Below are positions 36,960 through 44,380 of a stretch of DNA of 64,000 nucleotides, piece by piece. Within the stretch, counting starts at the first letter, position 1. Each line of letters begins with the position of its first letter. The notes beneath the pieces were generated by a model. The model did not search any database and had not been told where the DNA came from. It saw only the letters and a list, made by a program, of their open reading frames with translations. Source of the DNA: Longilinea arvoryzae (GTDB lineage Bacteria > Chloroflexota > Anaerolineae > Anaerolineales > Anaerolineaceae); the NCBI RefSeq assembly GCF_001050235.1, contig NZ_DF967972.1, positions 1,860,107 through 1,924,106 on the forward strand, in the 5' to 3' direction. Both the position numbers and the translations under genes were made by a program.

Positions 36960-37514
36960 CTAGAATAACTGGCTCTGAAAAGTGCTGCCTTCCAATTTTA
37001 ATAACCAGGCCTTGGTTTCGATGCCGTACAGACCGCTGTAACCGTGCAGGCGGCGGTCGGCGCCGACCACGCGGTGGCAGGGAAGCACGATCGGGATCGG
37101 GTTGCTGGCCATGGCCTGTCCGACTGCCCGCGCCCCGTTGACCAGGCCCAACCGATGGGCCAGTTCGCCATAGGTGAGCACCTGGCCACAGGGGATGGCG
37201 GCGGCAGCCTGCAGCGCGCGGGCTGAAAATTCGGGCATGGCGCGCCAGTCGATGGTCAGATCGAATTCGCGGCGCCTGCCCCCGAGATAGTCATCCAACT
37301 GCTCCAGCGCCTCGGCCAGATGATGCGGCGCGATTTGCGCGGCGGGCGCCAGCCACGGACGCAGCTCGCCGATCGCCGCCGGCAGGGCCGCGAAATCGAG
37401 GCGCACCAGGCCAACCTCCGAGACCACGACGGTCAACGGGCCAAGCGGCGAGGAAGGGAGTTGATCCGCCCAGAGCGGAGCGAGCGTGCTGAAGTCCATT
37501 CTCATGGCAGTCAT
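36960..37514 (-). CDS. ogt: Methylated-DNA-[protein]-cysteine S-methyltransferase
   Basis: A 184-residue suicide repair protein that takes methyl groups from O6-methylguanine. The active site PCHRVVG has acceptor Cys146, and YGELAHRLGLVNGARAVGQAMASNP is the conserved DNA-binding helix-turn-helix region. An N-terminal domain without the Ada metal-binding cysteines precedes it, so it is the stand-alone form. Three Met codons (residues 1, 4, 6) are possible starts. It lies 16 nt upstream of era on the same strand. Confidence 0.92.
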   Translation of the reverse strand: MTAMRMDFSTLAPLWADQLPSSPLGPLTVVVSEVGLVRLDFAALPAAIGELRPWLAPAAQIAPHHLAEALEQLDDYLGGRRREFDLTIDWRAMPEFSARALQAAAAIPCGQVLTYGELAHRLGLVNGARAVGQAMASNPIPIVLPCHRVVGADRRLHGYSGLYGIETKAWLLKLEGSTFQSQLF

Positions 37515-37635
37515 CCAATCGTCAGGCTCAATTCGCCGAACCCCTTGAACTGAGTATCATTCTACACGATAATTCTGAATGTAAGAGGACTTGGCCTAAA
37601 GAAGAAAAAACAGCCCTGAAAGCGGTTTGTAAGGC

Positions 37636-37657
37636 AAGCGTAGGGTAAGCGTAGGGT
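37636..37657 (+). repeat. Tandem 11-bp repeat
   Basis: Two exact copies of AAGCGTAGGGT lie back to back and a partial third copy (AGGCGT) follows. The unit sits in a gene-free stretch (37515-37851). Confidence 0.6.
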
Positions 37658-37696
37658 AGGCGTCAAGTAATTGGACCCACTTCCTGCTATTATAAG

Positions 37697-37795
37697 CTGC
37701 AAGGGCGACTTCTCTTCTTCTCCTCCTTAAGAGAGTGCCGGGGTCGGCGTCCCCGGCACTCGATAATTTAACCGGCGAATTGGGCCGGTTTTTTG
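37697..37795 (+). ncRNA. Candidate small RNA or attenuator leader
   Basis: Three stem-loops follow one another in a gene-free stretch: TCTCTT/AAGAGA (37711-37734) with a 12-nt loop containing TCCTCC; a very stable GAGTGCCGGGG/CCCCGGCACTC hairpin (37733-37761); and an intrinsic terminator AACCGGC/GCCGGTT followed by a T run (37770-37794). TATTAT or TATAAG near 37688-37696 may be the -10 box; the -35 is weak. It ends 58 nt before the phosphoribosyltransferase gene, whose GGAGGGA site is complementary to the first loop, so it could be a separate RNA or a leader attenuator. Confidence 0.4.
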
Positions 37796-37851
37796 TTGCC
37801 ATTTTGTGATATAGTTGCGGGTTGGGAATACGGAATCTACGGAGGGAAGAT

Positions 37852-38406
37852 ATGGCTGAGAAGCGTGACGTTTATCCGATCGATATTGCGGGCGTACACC
37901 GTGAATTGCGCCTGTTCCAGATCAAACCCGGTCTGCGGATTGCGATTTTGAATATTCTGGGCGACACCGAACTGGTGGAAGCCTGTGCAAAGGCCCTGGC
38001 CGAAAAATTACAACCCATCGATTACGAAGTCATCGTGACCGCTGAATCGAAGAGTATTCCGCTGGCTTACGCGTTATCGGCCACGACTCGTAAACCGTTC
38101 ATTGTGCTGCGCAAGAGCTATAAACCGTACATGGGCGACGCCATTCAGGCCGAGACGCTTTCCATCACCACCGGCAAACCCCAGACGCTGTACCTGGATG
38201 AAAAAGACCGCGATTTGATCAAGGGCAAGCGTGTGGTCATCGTGGACGACGTCATCAGCACGGGTTCGACCTTGCAGGGTATGCGCCTGTTGCTCGACCA
38301 CGCCGGCGCGACGGTTGCCGTGGAAGCCGCCATCCTCACCGAGGGCGAGCGCGCCAAGTGGCGGGATATCATCTCCTTGGGTCATCTGCCGGTCTTCAGC
38401 GACTGA
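37852..38406 (+). CDS. Purine-type phosphoribosyltransferase (Apt-like)
   Basis: A 184-residue type I phosphoribosyltransferase. The PRPP-binding motif VVIVDDVISTGSTL lies at about residues 130-143 and the hood/dimer segment KPFIVLRKSYKPYMGDAIQ precedes it. The sequence resembles adenine phosphoribosyltransferases and the PurR-like/Xpt group; exact base preference cannot be read. The start MAEKRDV has GGAGGGA upstream, and an in-frame ATG 30 nt earlier lacks one. A structured element with a terminator lies just upstream, pointing to control by attenuation. Confidence 0.82.
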   Translation: MAEKRDVYPIDIAGVHRELRLFQIKPGLRIAILNILGDTELVEACAKALAEKLQPIDYEVIVTAESKSIPLAYALSATTRKPFIVLRKSYKPYMGDAIQAETLSITTGKPQTLYLDEKDRDLIKGKRVVIVDDVISTGSTLQGMRLLLDHAGATVAVEAAILTEGERAKWRDIISLGHLPVFSD

Positions 38407-38430
38407 CGATCCGATCTTCCGATAAACAAT

Positions 38431-38476
38431 AACAGGACGCTGGGCCCCGTTTGGCGGGGCAGCGTCCTGTTTTTCT
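38431..38476 (+). terminator. Terminator after the phosphoribosyltransferase gene
   Basis: An 11-bp stem (ACAGGACGCTG with CAGCGTCCTGT) topped by CCCCG/CGGGG is followed by a T-rich run. It lies between convergent genes. Confidence 0.9.
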
Positions 38477-38493
38477 TTTCAGATTCGCCTGAC

Positions 38494-38772
38494 CTATTCG
38501 CCTTCGCCCGGCCCGGCTTCCGGAAGCGGCGAGCGTTCGACAAGGGCCTTTTTCTGAGCGTGGCTGAGCGATTTCAGGGCGCGTTCGCGTTTCAAGGCGC
38601 TGGAGACATCCGGCTGTTCCTCGATGTAGACCAGACGCACCGGGCGGTGGAGGCGCGTGTAGCGGGCGCCCTTTCCGCGATTGTGCTGGCGGGCGCGTCG
38701 GACGGGGTCGGTAGCCCAACCGGTATAAAAACTGCCATCAGCGCATTCGACGATGTAGCAAAAGAACGCCAC
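38494..38772 (-). CDS. GIY-YIG nuclease-domain protein (UPF0213 type)
   Basis: A protein of about 92 residues with a single GIY-YIG domain: CYIVECADGSFYTGWATD at the N-terminus gives the modified GIY...YIG motif, followed by RRARQHNRGKGARYT and the catalytic-type Glu in YIEE. Stand-alone members of this group (YhbQ/UPF0213) have unclear targets. A GTG at 38772 is taken as the start because an upstream TTG start would overlap the end of the preceding gene; its ribosome site is weak. It lies 14 nt after the prephenate dehydrogenase gene. Confidence 0.82.
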   Translation of the reverse strand: MAFFCYIVECADGSFYTGWATDPVRRARQHNRGKGARYTRLHRPVRLVYIEEQPDVSSALKRERALKSLSHAQKKALVERSPLPEAGPGEGE

Positions 38773-38785
38773 GGTTCCAGCCTGT

Positions 38786-39760
38786 CTATTTCTTCTCGCG
38801 GGGTTTGAAACCAAACAGGCGCTTCAGGGTGTCACCCATGGACGGTTTTTCTTCTTTGTCCGACTCGAAATCGCCGGTCTGGCGGTGCTTCAGCCAATCC
38901 TTGCGATCCTTGACGACCTTTTGTATGACCCGGTTCAAATGATCCGCGTCCTGATCGGCTACGTACTTGCGAATGTCATTCAGGCTGCCGATCAGGTCGT
39001 CCAGCAGGCGCAGGGTGTTTTCGCGGTTGACCAGCGCGGTGTGGCCGAGCTGCGTGTTCTCATCCAGCAGCAGGGCCGCGGAAGTGGACTGCGCGAAGGA
39101 ACGCCCGGCGATGCGCTGTCCCTCCCGCCAGGAGGGTTGATCGGTGATCGTCGCCAGCAGCCCGATGGACGCCAGCTTTGGCAGCAGATCGTAGGCCGCC
39201 AGAATGCCGTCCGCCTCGGCAGTCTCGGCAAAGTAAAGGCTTGCTCCGGTCATGTGCGCAATATCCGCGGTCAGCTTGACCGCGTCGGAATGCGCCGAGG
39301 GCGGACTGGTGATGATCATGAGGCTGTTCTTGAAGAGATCGGCATGCGCGGCGTCGACGCCGACCTGGGTTTCCTCCAGATAGGCCGGGTTGAGGGTCGG
39401 GGTCATCGAAACCAGATAGCGGCCTTCCGGCAGCAGCTCTTCGGCCCACTCGGACACGGCGGTTTGCAGCGGCGAAGTATCGATGATCACGGCATTCGGT
39501 TTGATCAGCGGAGCGATGACCTCCAGCATATCCCGGACTTCATCCGTGGGCAGGGCCAGGATGATTATGTTGGCATTCTCCACCGCGACCGGGACTTTGT
39601 ATTCGATGCGATCAATGGCGCCCATTTTTTGGGCGCGCCCCGAGGTCAACGGTTCGCGGTCGATGCCGGTGCGTTGGAAGTAATCCTTATGCTCGCCCAG
39701 TACCAGACCCAGGGATGCGCCGATTTGACCCAATCCAATAATGGTTACATTGACAGTCAA
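38786..39760 (-). CDS. tyrA: Prephenate/arogenate dehydrogenase family protein
   Basis: A 324-residue NAD(P)-dependent dehydrogenase of the TyrA family, which would convert prephenate (or arogenate) towards tyrosine. The dinucleotide motif is VTIIGLGQIGASLGLVLGE, and the middle has VIIDTSPLQTAV and LVSMTPTLNP in place of the usual GSHPM(A/F)G motif, so substrate use is less certain than in classical TyrA. The C-terminus is charged and ends in FKPREKK. It starts with TTG at 39760, 6 nt after AGGAGG, overlapping the protease stop by 4 bp. Confidence 0.78.
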   Translation of the reverse strand: MTVNVTIIGLGQIGASLGLVLGEHKDYFQRTGIDREPLTSGRAQKMGAIDRIEYKVPVAVENANIIILALPTDEVRDMLEVIAPLIKPNAVIIDTSPLQTAVSEWAEELLPEGRYLVSMTPTLNPAYLEETQVGVDAAHADLFKNSLMIITSPPSAHSDAVKLTADIAHMTGASLYFAETAEADGILAAYDLLPKLASIGLLATITDQPSWREGQRIAGRSFAQSTSAALLLDENTQLGHTALVNRENTLRLLDDLIGSLNDIRKYVADQDADHLNRVIQKVVKDRKDWLKHRQTGDFESDKEEKPSMGDTLKRLFGFKPREKK

Positions 39761-40410
39761 GCCAGGCCTCCTAATAACACGCGCAGAATGTTGTTCATCG
39801 GCGTTCCCATGATCCATCCCATGACGTTTACCCCCAGCATGGGACCGAGGAAGACGATCGCCATCAATATCATCGCGCCATAGGGGTGGATACGTTCCAG
39901 GATGCGATCCAGGGGCGGCGGGAAAAAATAAATGGCAATCTTCTCGCCGTCTAGCGGTGAAACGGGGATGAAGTTGAAAAGCATCAGGATCAGGTTGATG
40001 CTCATGAATTCGAACAGGAAAGAATACAACGACGGGATGATGTTGCCGCCGATGGAAAACGGCACCCAGCCGAAGCGCAGTGGAAGCGACGCCAGGATGG
40101 CCATCAGCAGGTTGGAAAACGGGCCGGCCAGCGATACCCACATCACCCCGGCCGGAGATCGGCGCTGTACGGCATAGGTATTGATCTGAACCGGTTTGGC
40201 CCAGCCAAAACCGACCAGGAGCAGCATGATCGAGCCCACCAGATCCAGGTGGGCAATGGGATTGAGCGTCAGACGTCCCTGTGAGCGCGGCGTATCGTCA
40301 CCCAGGCGATCGGCGACGAATGCGTGCGAAAATTCGTGTACCGTGAAGGCGATGATTAATGTAACGACACGGGTAATGATCAGTGCAGGGGTAATGCCAG
40401 ATCCGAACAT
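39757..40410 (-). CDS. Site-2 protease family zinc metalloprotease (M50)
   Basis: A 217-residue polytopic membrane protease. The zinc motif HEFSH (about residues 25-29) lies in the second hydrophobic segment, and the third zinc ligand is in LFNFIPVSPLDGEK near residue 150. It is the short form without PDZ or CBS domains. Such enzymes cut transmembrane helices in signalling or clearance. It is transcribed away from the DUF951 gene and shares its last bases with the start of the tyrA-like gene. Confidence 0.9.
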   Translation of the reverse strand: MFGSGITPALIITRVVTLIIAFTVHEFSHAFVADRLGDDTPRSQGRLTLNPIAHLDLVGSIMLLLVGFGWAKPVQINTYAVQRRSPAGVMWVSLAGPFSNLLMAILASLPLRFGWVPFSIGGNIIPSLYSFLFEFMSINLILMLFNFIPVSPLDGEKIAIYFFPPPLDRILERIHPYGAMILMAIVFLGPMLGVNVMGWIMGTPMNNILRVLLGGLA

Positions 40411-40508
40411 ACGACCTCTGATCGGTATTGGATCGTTTTACCAATTTAAATTATATTACGCTAGCCATATAATGAAGGGCAACCCGAAGGAGATTATAAC
40501 ATGGGTGG

Positions 40509-40514
40509 TATAAT
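40509..40514 (+). promoter_or_regulatory. -10 box of the DUF951 gene, leaderless type
   Basis: A perfect TATAAT ends 6 nt before the GTG start at 40521, with no ribosome site between. Another TATAAT (40468-40473) and a minus-strand ATTATA (40450-40455) make this a divergent promoter region. Confidence 0.5.
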
Positions 40515-40520
40515 CCTGGC

Positions 40521-40733
40521 GTGCTGCCCGAACTGGCTTTAAATGATGTCGTTCGGCTGCGCAAAGCGCATCCATGTGGTAGTTTCGACTGGAAGGTAGT
40601 CCGTCTGGGGGCTGATATTGGCCTGGAATGCTGCCAGTGCAAACGCCGGGTGCTGCTTTCGCGGCGCGAATTGGCGCGCCGTCTGAAAAAAATCTTGCCA
40701 AAGGAAACGGATGACTCAACCACCGGCTCATAA
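40521..40733 (+). CDS. DUF951 domain protein
   Basis: A 70-residue protein of the DUF951 family, with the signature VVRLRKAHPCGSFDWKVVRLGAD and CQCKRRVLLSRREL. The two Cys pairs suggest a small zinc-binding fold. Its function is unknown; it often sits beside ribosome or GTPase genes in Firmicutes. It starts with GTG, only 6 nt after a TATAAT, and its last 23 nt overlap the start of the glycosyltransferase gene. Confidence 0.87.
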   Translation: MLPELALNDVVRLRKAHPCGSFDWKVVRLGADIGLECCQCKRRVLLSRRELARRLKKILPKETDDSTTGS

Positions 40734-41850
40734 ACCGCATATCCTGTTTCTGTTCTCTGATACGGGCGGCGGCCACCGCAGCGCTGCTGAAGCCATCATC
40801 GAAGCCCTCAATCTTGAATTCCCCGGGCAGGTAACCACCGAAATGGTGGATATCTTCCGTCAGTATGCGCCCCGGCCGCTGAATTATGTGCCGGATATTT
40901 ATCCAACGTTGACGCGCGCGCCGCGCATGTGGCAGATGGGATACCGCATCATCGACGGCCGGCGGCGCGTCCGCAACATGTATTATGTACTCTGGCCGTA
41001 TGTAGGCCATTCCCTGCAGCGCCTGCTGCGCGAGCACCCGTGTGACCTGGTCGTCTCGGTTCACCAATTGCCCAACATCCCCATTGTTTGGGCCATGGGA
41101 CAGCAGCGCAGGCCGTTCGTCACGGTGGTCACGGATATGGTTTCGACGCACGCAGCCTGGTTCAACCCGCGGGCCGATCTGGTGATCGTGCCCACCGAAC
41201 TAGCCAAACAGCGCGCCATCCAGATGCGCGTACGACCCGATAAAGTGCAGGTGGTTGGCATGCCGGTGGCCGAACGGTTCACAGCGCCTGGCGGGGATCG
41301 CGTTCAGTTGCGCCAAAAGCTCGGCTGGCCGCAGGATAAACCGGTCGTATTGATGGTCGGCGGAGGAGACGGCATGGGGCCGTTGGGAAAAGCAGTCAAA
41401 GCAATCGATGCCGCCGGGCTGCCGGCTCACCTGGCGGTGGTATGTGGGCGCAATAAAAGCCTGCAAAATCACCTGGAAGCTCATCCCTGGCAGGTGGGGC
41501 ACACCCTGTACGGTTTCGTGCGCAATATGCCGGATTTGATGCGCGCGGCCGATGTGATTGTCACCAAAGCCGGCCCGGGAACCATCAGCGAGGCGTTCAT
41601 CGCCGGTTTGCCCATCCTTCTGTACAGCCGTCTACCGGGGCAGGAAGAGGGCAACGTCAGTTATGTGGTGGATGAAGGCGCGGGTGTGTGGGCCCCGGAG
41701 CCGGAAAAGATCGTCGAAACGTTAAGCGATTGGCTTTACCATCCACAGACCAGAGGACGCGTGGCGGCAGCGTCGTTGCGCCTGGCGCGCCCGAAGGCCA
41801 CCCGCCAGATTGCCTGCCTGCTGGCAGAGCAGCTCGGGATACCGAAATAG
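40711..41850 (+). CDS. MGDG synthase/MurG-like glycosyltransferase (GT28)
   Basis: A 379-residue glycosyltransferase. The N-terminal FLFSDTGGGHRSAAEAI motif is the hallmark of the MGDG synthase/UgtP group, and the donor-binding half has MVGGGDGMGPL and VTKAGPGTISEAFIAGLP. It probably transfers glucose or galactose to diacylglycerol, making membrane glycolipids at the cytoplasmic face; MurG-like action is less likely because no other peptidoglycan gene is nearby. It overlaps the DUF951 gene by 23 bp. Confidence 0.85.
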   Translation: MTQPPAHKPHILFLFSDTGGGHRSAAEAIIEALNLEFPGQVTTEMVDIFRQYAPRPLNYVPDIYPTLTRAPRMWQMGYRIIDGRRRVRNMYYVLWPYVGHSLQRLLREHPCDLVVSVHQLPNIPIVWAMGQQRRPFVTVVTDMVSTHAAWFNPRADLVIVPTELAKQRAIQMRVRPDKVQVVGMPVAERFTAPGGDRVQLRQKLGWPQDKPVVLMVGGGDGMGPLGKAVKAIDAAGLPAHLAVVCGRNKSLQNHLEAHPWQVGHTLYGFVRNMPDLMRAADVIVTKAGPGTISEAFIAGLPILLYSRLPGQEEGNVSYVVDEGAGVWAPEPEKIVETLSDWLYHPQTRGRVAAASLRLARPKATRQIACLLAEQLGIPK

Positions 41851-41867
41851 CGCTTTGGGTTTGGGAG

Positions 41868-41873
41868 TATAAT
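41868..41873 (+). promoter_or_regulatory. -10 box of tsaE, leaderless type
   Basis: A perfect TATAAT ends 7 nt before the tsaE ATG; the bases between are TTTTTCC, with no ribosome site. A -35 is not evident. Confidence 0.45.
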
Positions 41874-41880
41874 TTTTTCC

Positions 41881-42375
41881 ATGCCAATCCTGGATTCTTC
41901 CACAGTCGAATTTTTCAGCCACAGCCCCGATCAAACCCGGCGGGTCGGAATGCGCCTGGGGGCATTGCTGCAACCCGGAGATCTGGTTTGCCTGTGCGGT
42001 GACCTGGGCGCTGGAAAAACGACCCTGGTGCAGGGCATGGCGCAGGGTTGGGGTTCGCTGGACCAGGTATCCAGTCCGACCTTTGTTTTGTGCAACATGT
42101 ACCGCAGACCGGATAGCCATGCGCTCTACCACCTCGATGCTTACCGGCTGCAGTCCGCGCTGGAAGCGGAAGATCTGGATCTGGATCAAATGTTGGAAAC
42201 TGGCGCGCTGGTCGTCGAGTGGCCGGACCGCATCCGCAGCGCTCTGCCGCAAACCTGCCTGTGGGTGGATTTGCGCTGGATGGCTGAGGAACAACGCGGA
42301 ATGGTGTTCATTCCACACGGCGCGCATTATGAAACGCTGGTGACCGAATTCCGCCGGCGGGTGTACGGAGGATAA
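41881..42375 (+). CDS. tsaE: tRNA t6A biosynthesis ATPase TsaE
   Basis: A 164-residue ATPase that joins TsaB and TsaD in making threonylcarbamoyladenosine (t6A37) in tRNAs. The Walker A motif [13 protein letters not shown] lies at about residues 40-52 and the [12 protein letters not shown] motif follows, with the DAYRL segment. It lies 1 nt before tsaB, forming a t6A operon; tsaD and tsaC are elsewhere. Confidence 0.93.
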   Translation: MPILDSSTVEFFSHSPDQTRRVGMRLGALLQPGDLVCLCGDLGAGKTTLVQGMAQGWGSLDQVSSPTFVLCNMYRRPDSHALYHLDAYRLQSALEAEDLDLDQMLETGALVVEWPDRIRSALPQTCLWVDLRWMAEEQRGMVFIPHGAHYETLVTEFRRRVYGG

Positions 42376-42376
42376 G

Positions 42377-43045
42377 ATGTTGCTGGCGGTCGATACTTCA
42401 ACCCAGTGGGTTGGGCTGGCGCTCTATGATGGCGTCCAGGTGTTGGGCGAGGTGGTCTGGCAATCGCAGAGCCACCACACCATCGAACTGGCGCCGGCCA
42501 TATCCGATTTATTGGATCGTTGCGGGGTTCGCCCCGAGGAATTGAAAGCATCCGCTGTGGCTCTGGGCCCCGGTTCGTTCACCGCGCTGCGCATCGGACT
42601 GGCCGTCGTCAAAGGGCTGGCGCTGGCGGTGCATATTCCGGTGGTGGGCGTGCCTACGTTGGATGTCCTGGCTGCGGCTCAGGCCGTGCGCGAGTTGCCC
42701 ATGGTCTGCGTGCTGCAGGCTGGCCGCGGGCGGCTGGCCGCCGGTTGGTATCATGCTTCGCGCGGGCAGTGGATTGCGAAAGGCGATGCAGCCGTGACCA
42801 ACGCAGAAGAGCTGATGGGACAAATCGAAAAGCCCACCCTGGTTTGTGGGGAACTCACGGCGGCCGATCGCGTGGTGTTCGCCCGCCAGAAGAAGACCGC
42901 CCTGCTGATTTCACCGGCACATTCCCTGCGCCGGCCGGGCTTTTTGGCTGAACTGGGGTGGAAGCGCTGGCAGGCCGGCAAGGTGGATGATCCCGTGTCC
43001 CTGGCGCCCATCTATCTGCACGTGGCGGAGGAAATTCCGGCGTGA
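42377..43045 (+). CDS. tsaB: tRNA t6A biosynthesis protein TsaB
   Basis: A 222-residue protein of the ASKHA fold, partner of TsaD in t6A formation. The N-terminal LLAVDTSTQWVGLAL and the region VALGPGSFTALRIGLAVVKGLA are typical. It ends with its stop overlapping the rimI GTG start (GTGA). Compared with TsaD it lacks the metal-binding HxxxH site, as expected for TsaB. Confidence 0.93.
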   Translation: MLLAVDTSTQWVGLALYDGVQVLGEVVWQSQSHHTIELAPAISDLLDRCGVRPEELKASAVALGPGSFTALRIGLAVVKGLALAVHIPVVGVPTLDVLAAAQAVRELPMVCVLQAGRGRLAAGWYHASRGQWIAKGDAAVTNAEELMGQIEKPTLVCGELTAADRVVFARQKKTALLISPAHSLRRPGFLAELGWKRWQAGKVDDPVSLAPIYLHVAEEIPA

Positions 43046-43557
43046 CCGACTCAAACCTGATCCTTCGACGGATGAAGGTTGTAGACATCCCCCAGGTGTA
43101 TGCCCTGGATGTGACATCCTTCAGCCTGCCCTGGCCCGAGCGTTCTTACCGGTATGAAGTCGAGGAAAACGAGCATTCCCGTCCCTGGGTCATGGAAGAT
43201 ACCAGCGCGACGCCCGCGCGCATCGTTGGGATGATCGTGGTGTGGTTGATCCTGGACGAAGCCCATGTGGCCACCCTGGCCGTGCATCCCGACTACCGCC
43301 GGCGCGGCATCGGGCAGCGCCTGCTGGCCAACGCTCTGCTGGAGGCGCAAAAAGAGGGCGCTAAGCTTTCCTACCTGGAAGTTCGCAAGACCAATTCCGG
43401 CGCGCAGGCGCTCTACGAGCGTTTCGGTTTTCTGGTGGACGGCGTTCGCCCACGGTATTATGTCGATAATGGCGAAGATGCCATTTTGATGAGTCTCAGG
43501 CCACTCGATCCGCAGGCGCTGACCGCCCTGCTGAACGCCGGTGAGACGATCCCGTAA
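43042..43557 (+). CDS. rimI: Ribosomal protein S18 N-acetyltransferase RimI (GNAT family)
   Basis: A 171-residue GNAT acetyltransferase. The acetyl-CoA motif HPDYRRRGIGQRLLANALLEA is at about residues 75-95, and YLEVRKTNSGAQALYERFGF is the motif B region of RimI. It follows tsaB with a 4-bp overlap, the usual tsaB-rimI order. GTG is the start. RimI modifies the N-terminal alanine of S18 in E. coli; other N-terminal targets are possible. Confidence 0.9.
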   Translation: MTDSNLILRRMKVVDIPQVYALDVTSFSLPWPERSYRYEVEENEHSRPWVMEDTSATPARIVGMIVVWLILDEAHVATLAVHPDYRRRGIGQRLLANALLEAQKEGAKLSYLEVRKTNSGAQALYERFGFLVDGVRPRYYVDNGEDAILMSLRPLDPQALTALLNAGETIP

Positions 43558-43573
43558 GTCGGAGGTCGGGCGT

Positions 43574-44329
43574 ATGGATTCTGCTGAGGTACTGAAAGAA
43601 ATCGCCGAGCAGGTCACGGTTTGCGAGAAGTGCAACCTGCATTTCTCGCGGAAGAAAGCGGTTCCCGGAGAAGGACCCTCCAGCGTCGAATTGATGTTCA
43701 TCGGCGAAGGCCCGGGTTTCTACGAAAATGAACTGGGCCGGCCGTTCGTCGGGCAGGCCGGCAAGTTCCTGGACGAACTGCTGGCGCGCGCGGGCGTGTC
43801 GCGTGAAAAGGTGTTCATCACCAACGTGGTCAAATGCCGTCCGCCAGGCAACCACGATCCGGAGCCCGAAGAACTGAGCGCCTGCCGCGGGTATCTCGAA
43901 CGCCAGATCGAAGCTCTCAATCCCAGAGTCATCGTCACGTTGGGGCGATTCTCGATGGCGCACTTCCTGCCTTATGCCAAAATCAGCAGCGCGCACGGCA
44001 AGGCGACCTGGGTAAACGGCCGGCTGGTGGTGGCCATGTATCATCCGGCGGCAGCTTTGCACCAGCCTTCTTTGCAGGAGACGGTGCTGGAAGATTTTTC
44101 GCACCTGCCCGAATTCATTAAACTGGCCCAAAAGACGCAGGCGGGACACGTCATCTCCGCGTCCGCGGCAGTGGATCCTGCGGAATCGACCACGCAACCG
44201 GCGCCCGCGCAGCCGCATACCGAACAGCACTCGCTACTCGATATCCTCCCGGATCAGGCTGTGGAACCTCCGGCGCCGCCTGCTGACGATCCGGACGATT
44301 CCGGGCCCGTGCAGTTGTCATTATTTTAG
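43574..44329 (+). CDS. Uracil-DNA glycosylase, family 4-like, with C-terminal clamp-binding motif
   Basis: A 251-residue glycosylase that removes uracil from DNA. Features are family 4 type: Cys pair CEKCNLH (about residue 16), the motif GEGPGFYENELGRPFVGQAG, VVKCRPPGNHDPEPEELSAC with further cysteines, and YHPAAALH near residue 156, consistent with an iron-sulfur cluster. After the catalytic domain (to about 195) comes a Pro/Ala/acidic disordered tail that ends in QLSLF, the bacterial sliding-clamp-binding consensus. The start MDSAEV follows GGAGG by 8 nt and overlaps nothing. Confidence 0.9.
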   Translation: MDSAEVLKEIAEQVTVCEKCNLHFSRKKAVPGEGPSSVELMFIGEGPGFYENELGRPFVGQAGKFLDELLARAGVSREKVFITNVVKCRPPGNHDPEPEELSACRGYLERQIEALNPRVIVTLGRFSMAHFLPYAKISSAHGKATWVNGRLVVAMYHPAAALHQPSLQETVLEDFSHLPEFIKLAQKTQAGHVISASAAVDPAESTTQPAPAQPHTEQHSLLDILPDQAVEPPAPPADDPDDSGPVQLSLF

Positions 44330-44380
44330 TCATTCACCCGCAGCCAACCCTGCGATTTACGTAGAAGGAGTATTCATCCT

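Noticed and set aside
37596-37802. Short minus-strand frame of 68 residues
   Set aside because: It covers the hairpins and repeat of the candidate RNA region and has no ribosome site or homology that I can see.
39761-40141. Upstream extension of the prephenate dehydrogenase frame
   Set aside because: It overlaps the M50 protease gene in another frame, has Pro/His/Arg-rich shadow composition, and AGGAGG places the start at TTG 39760.
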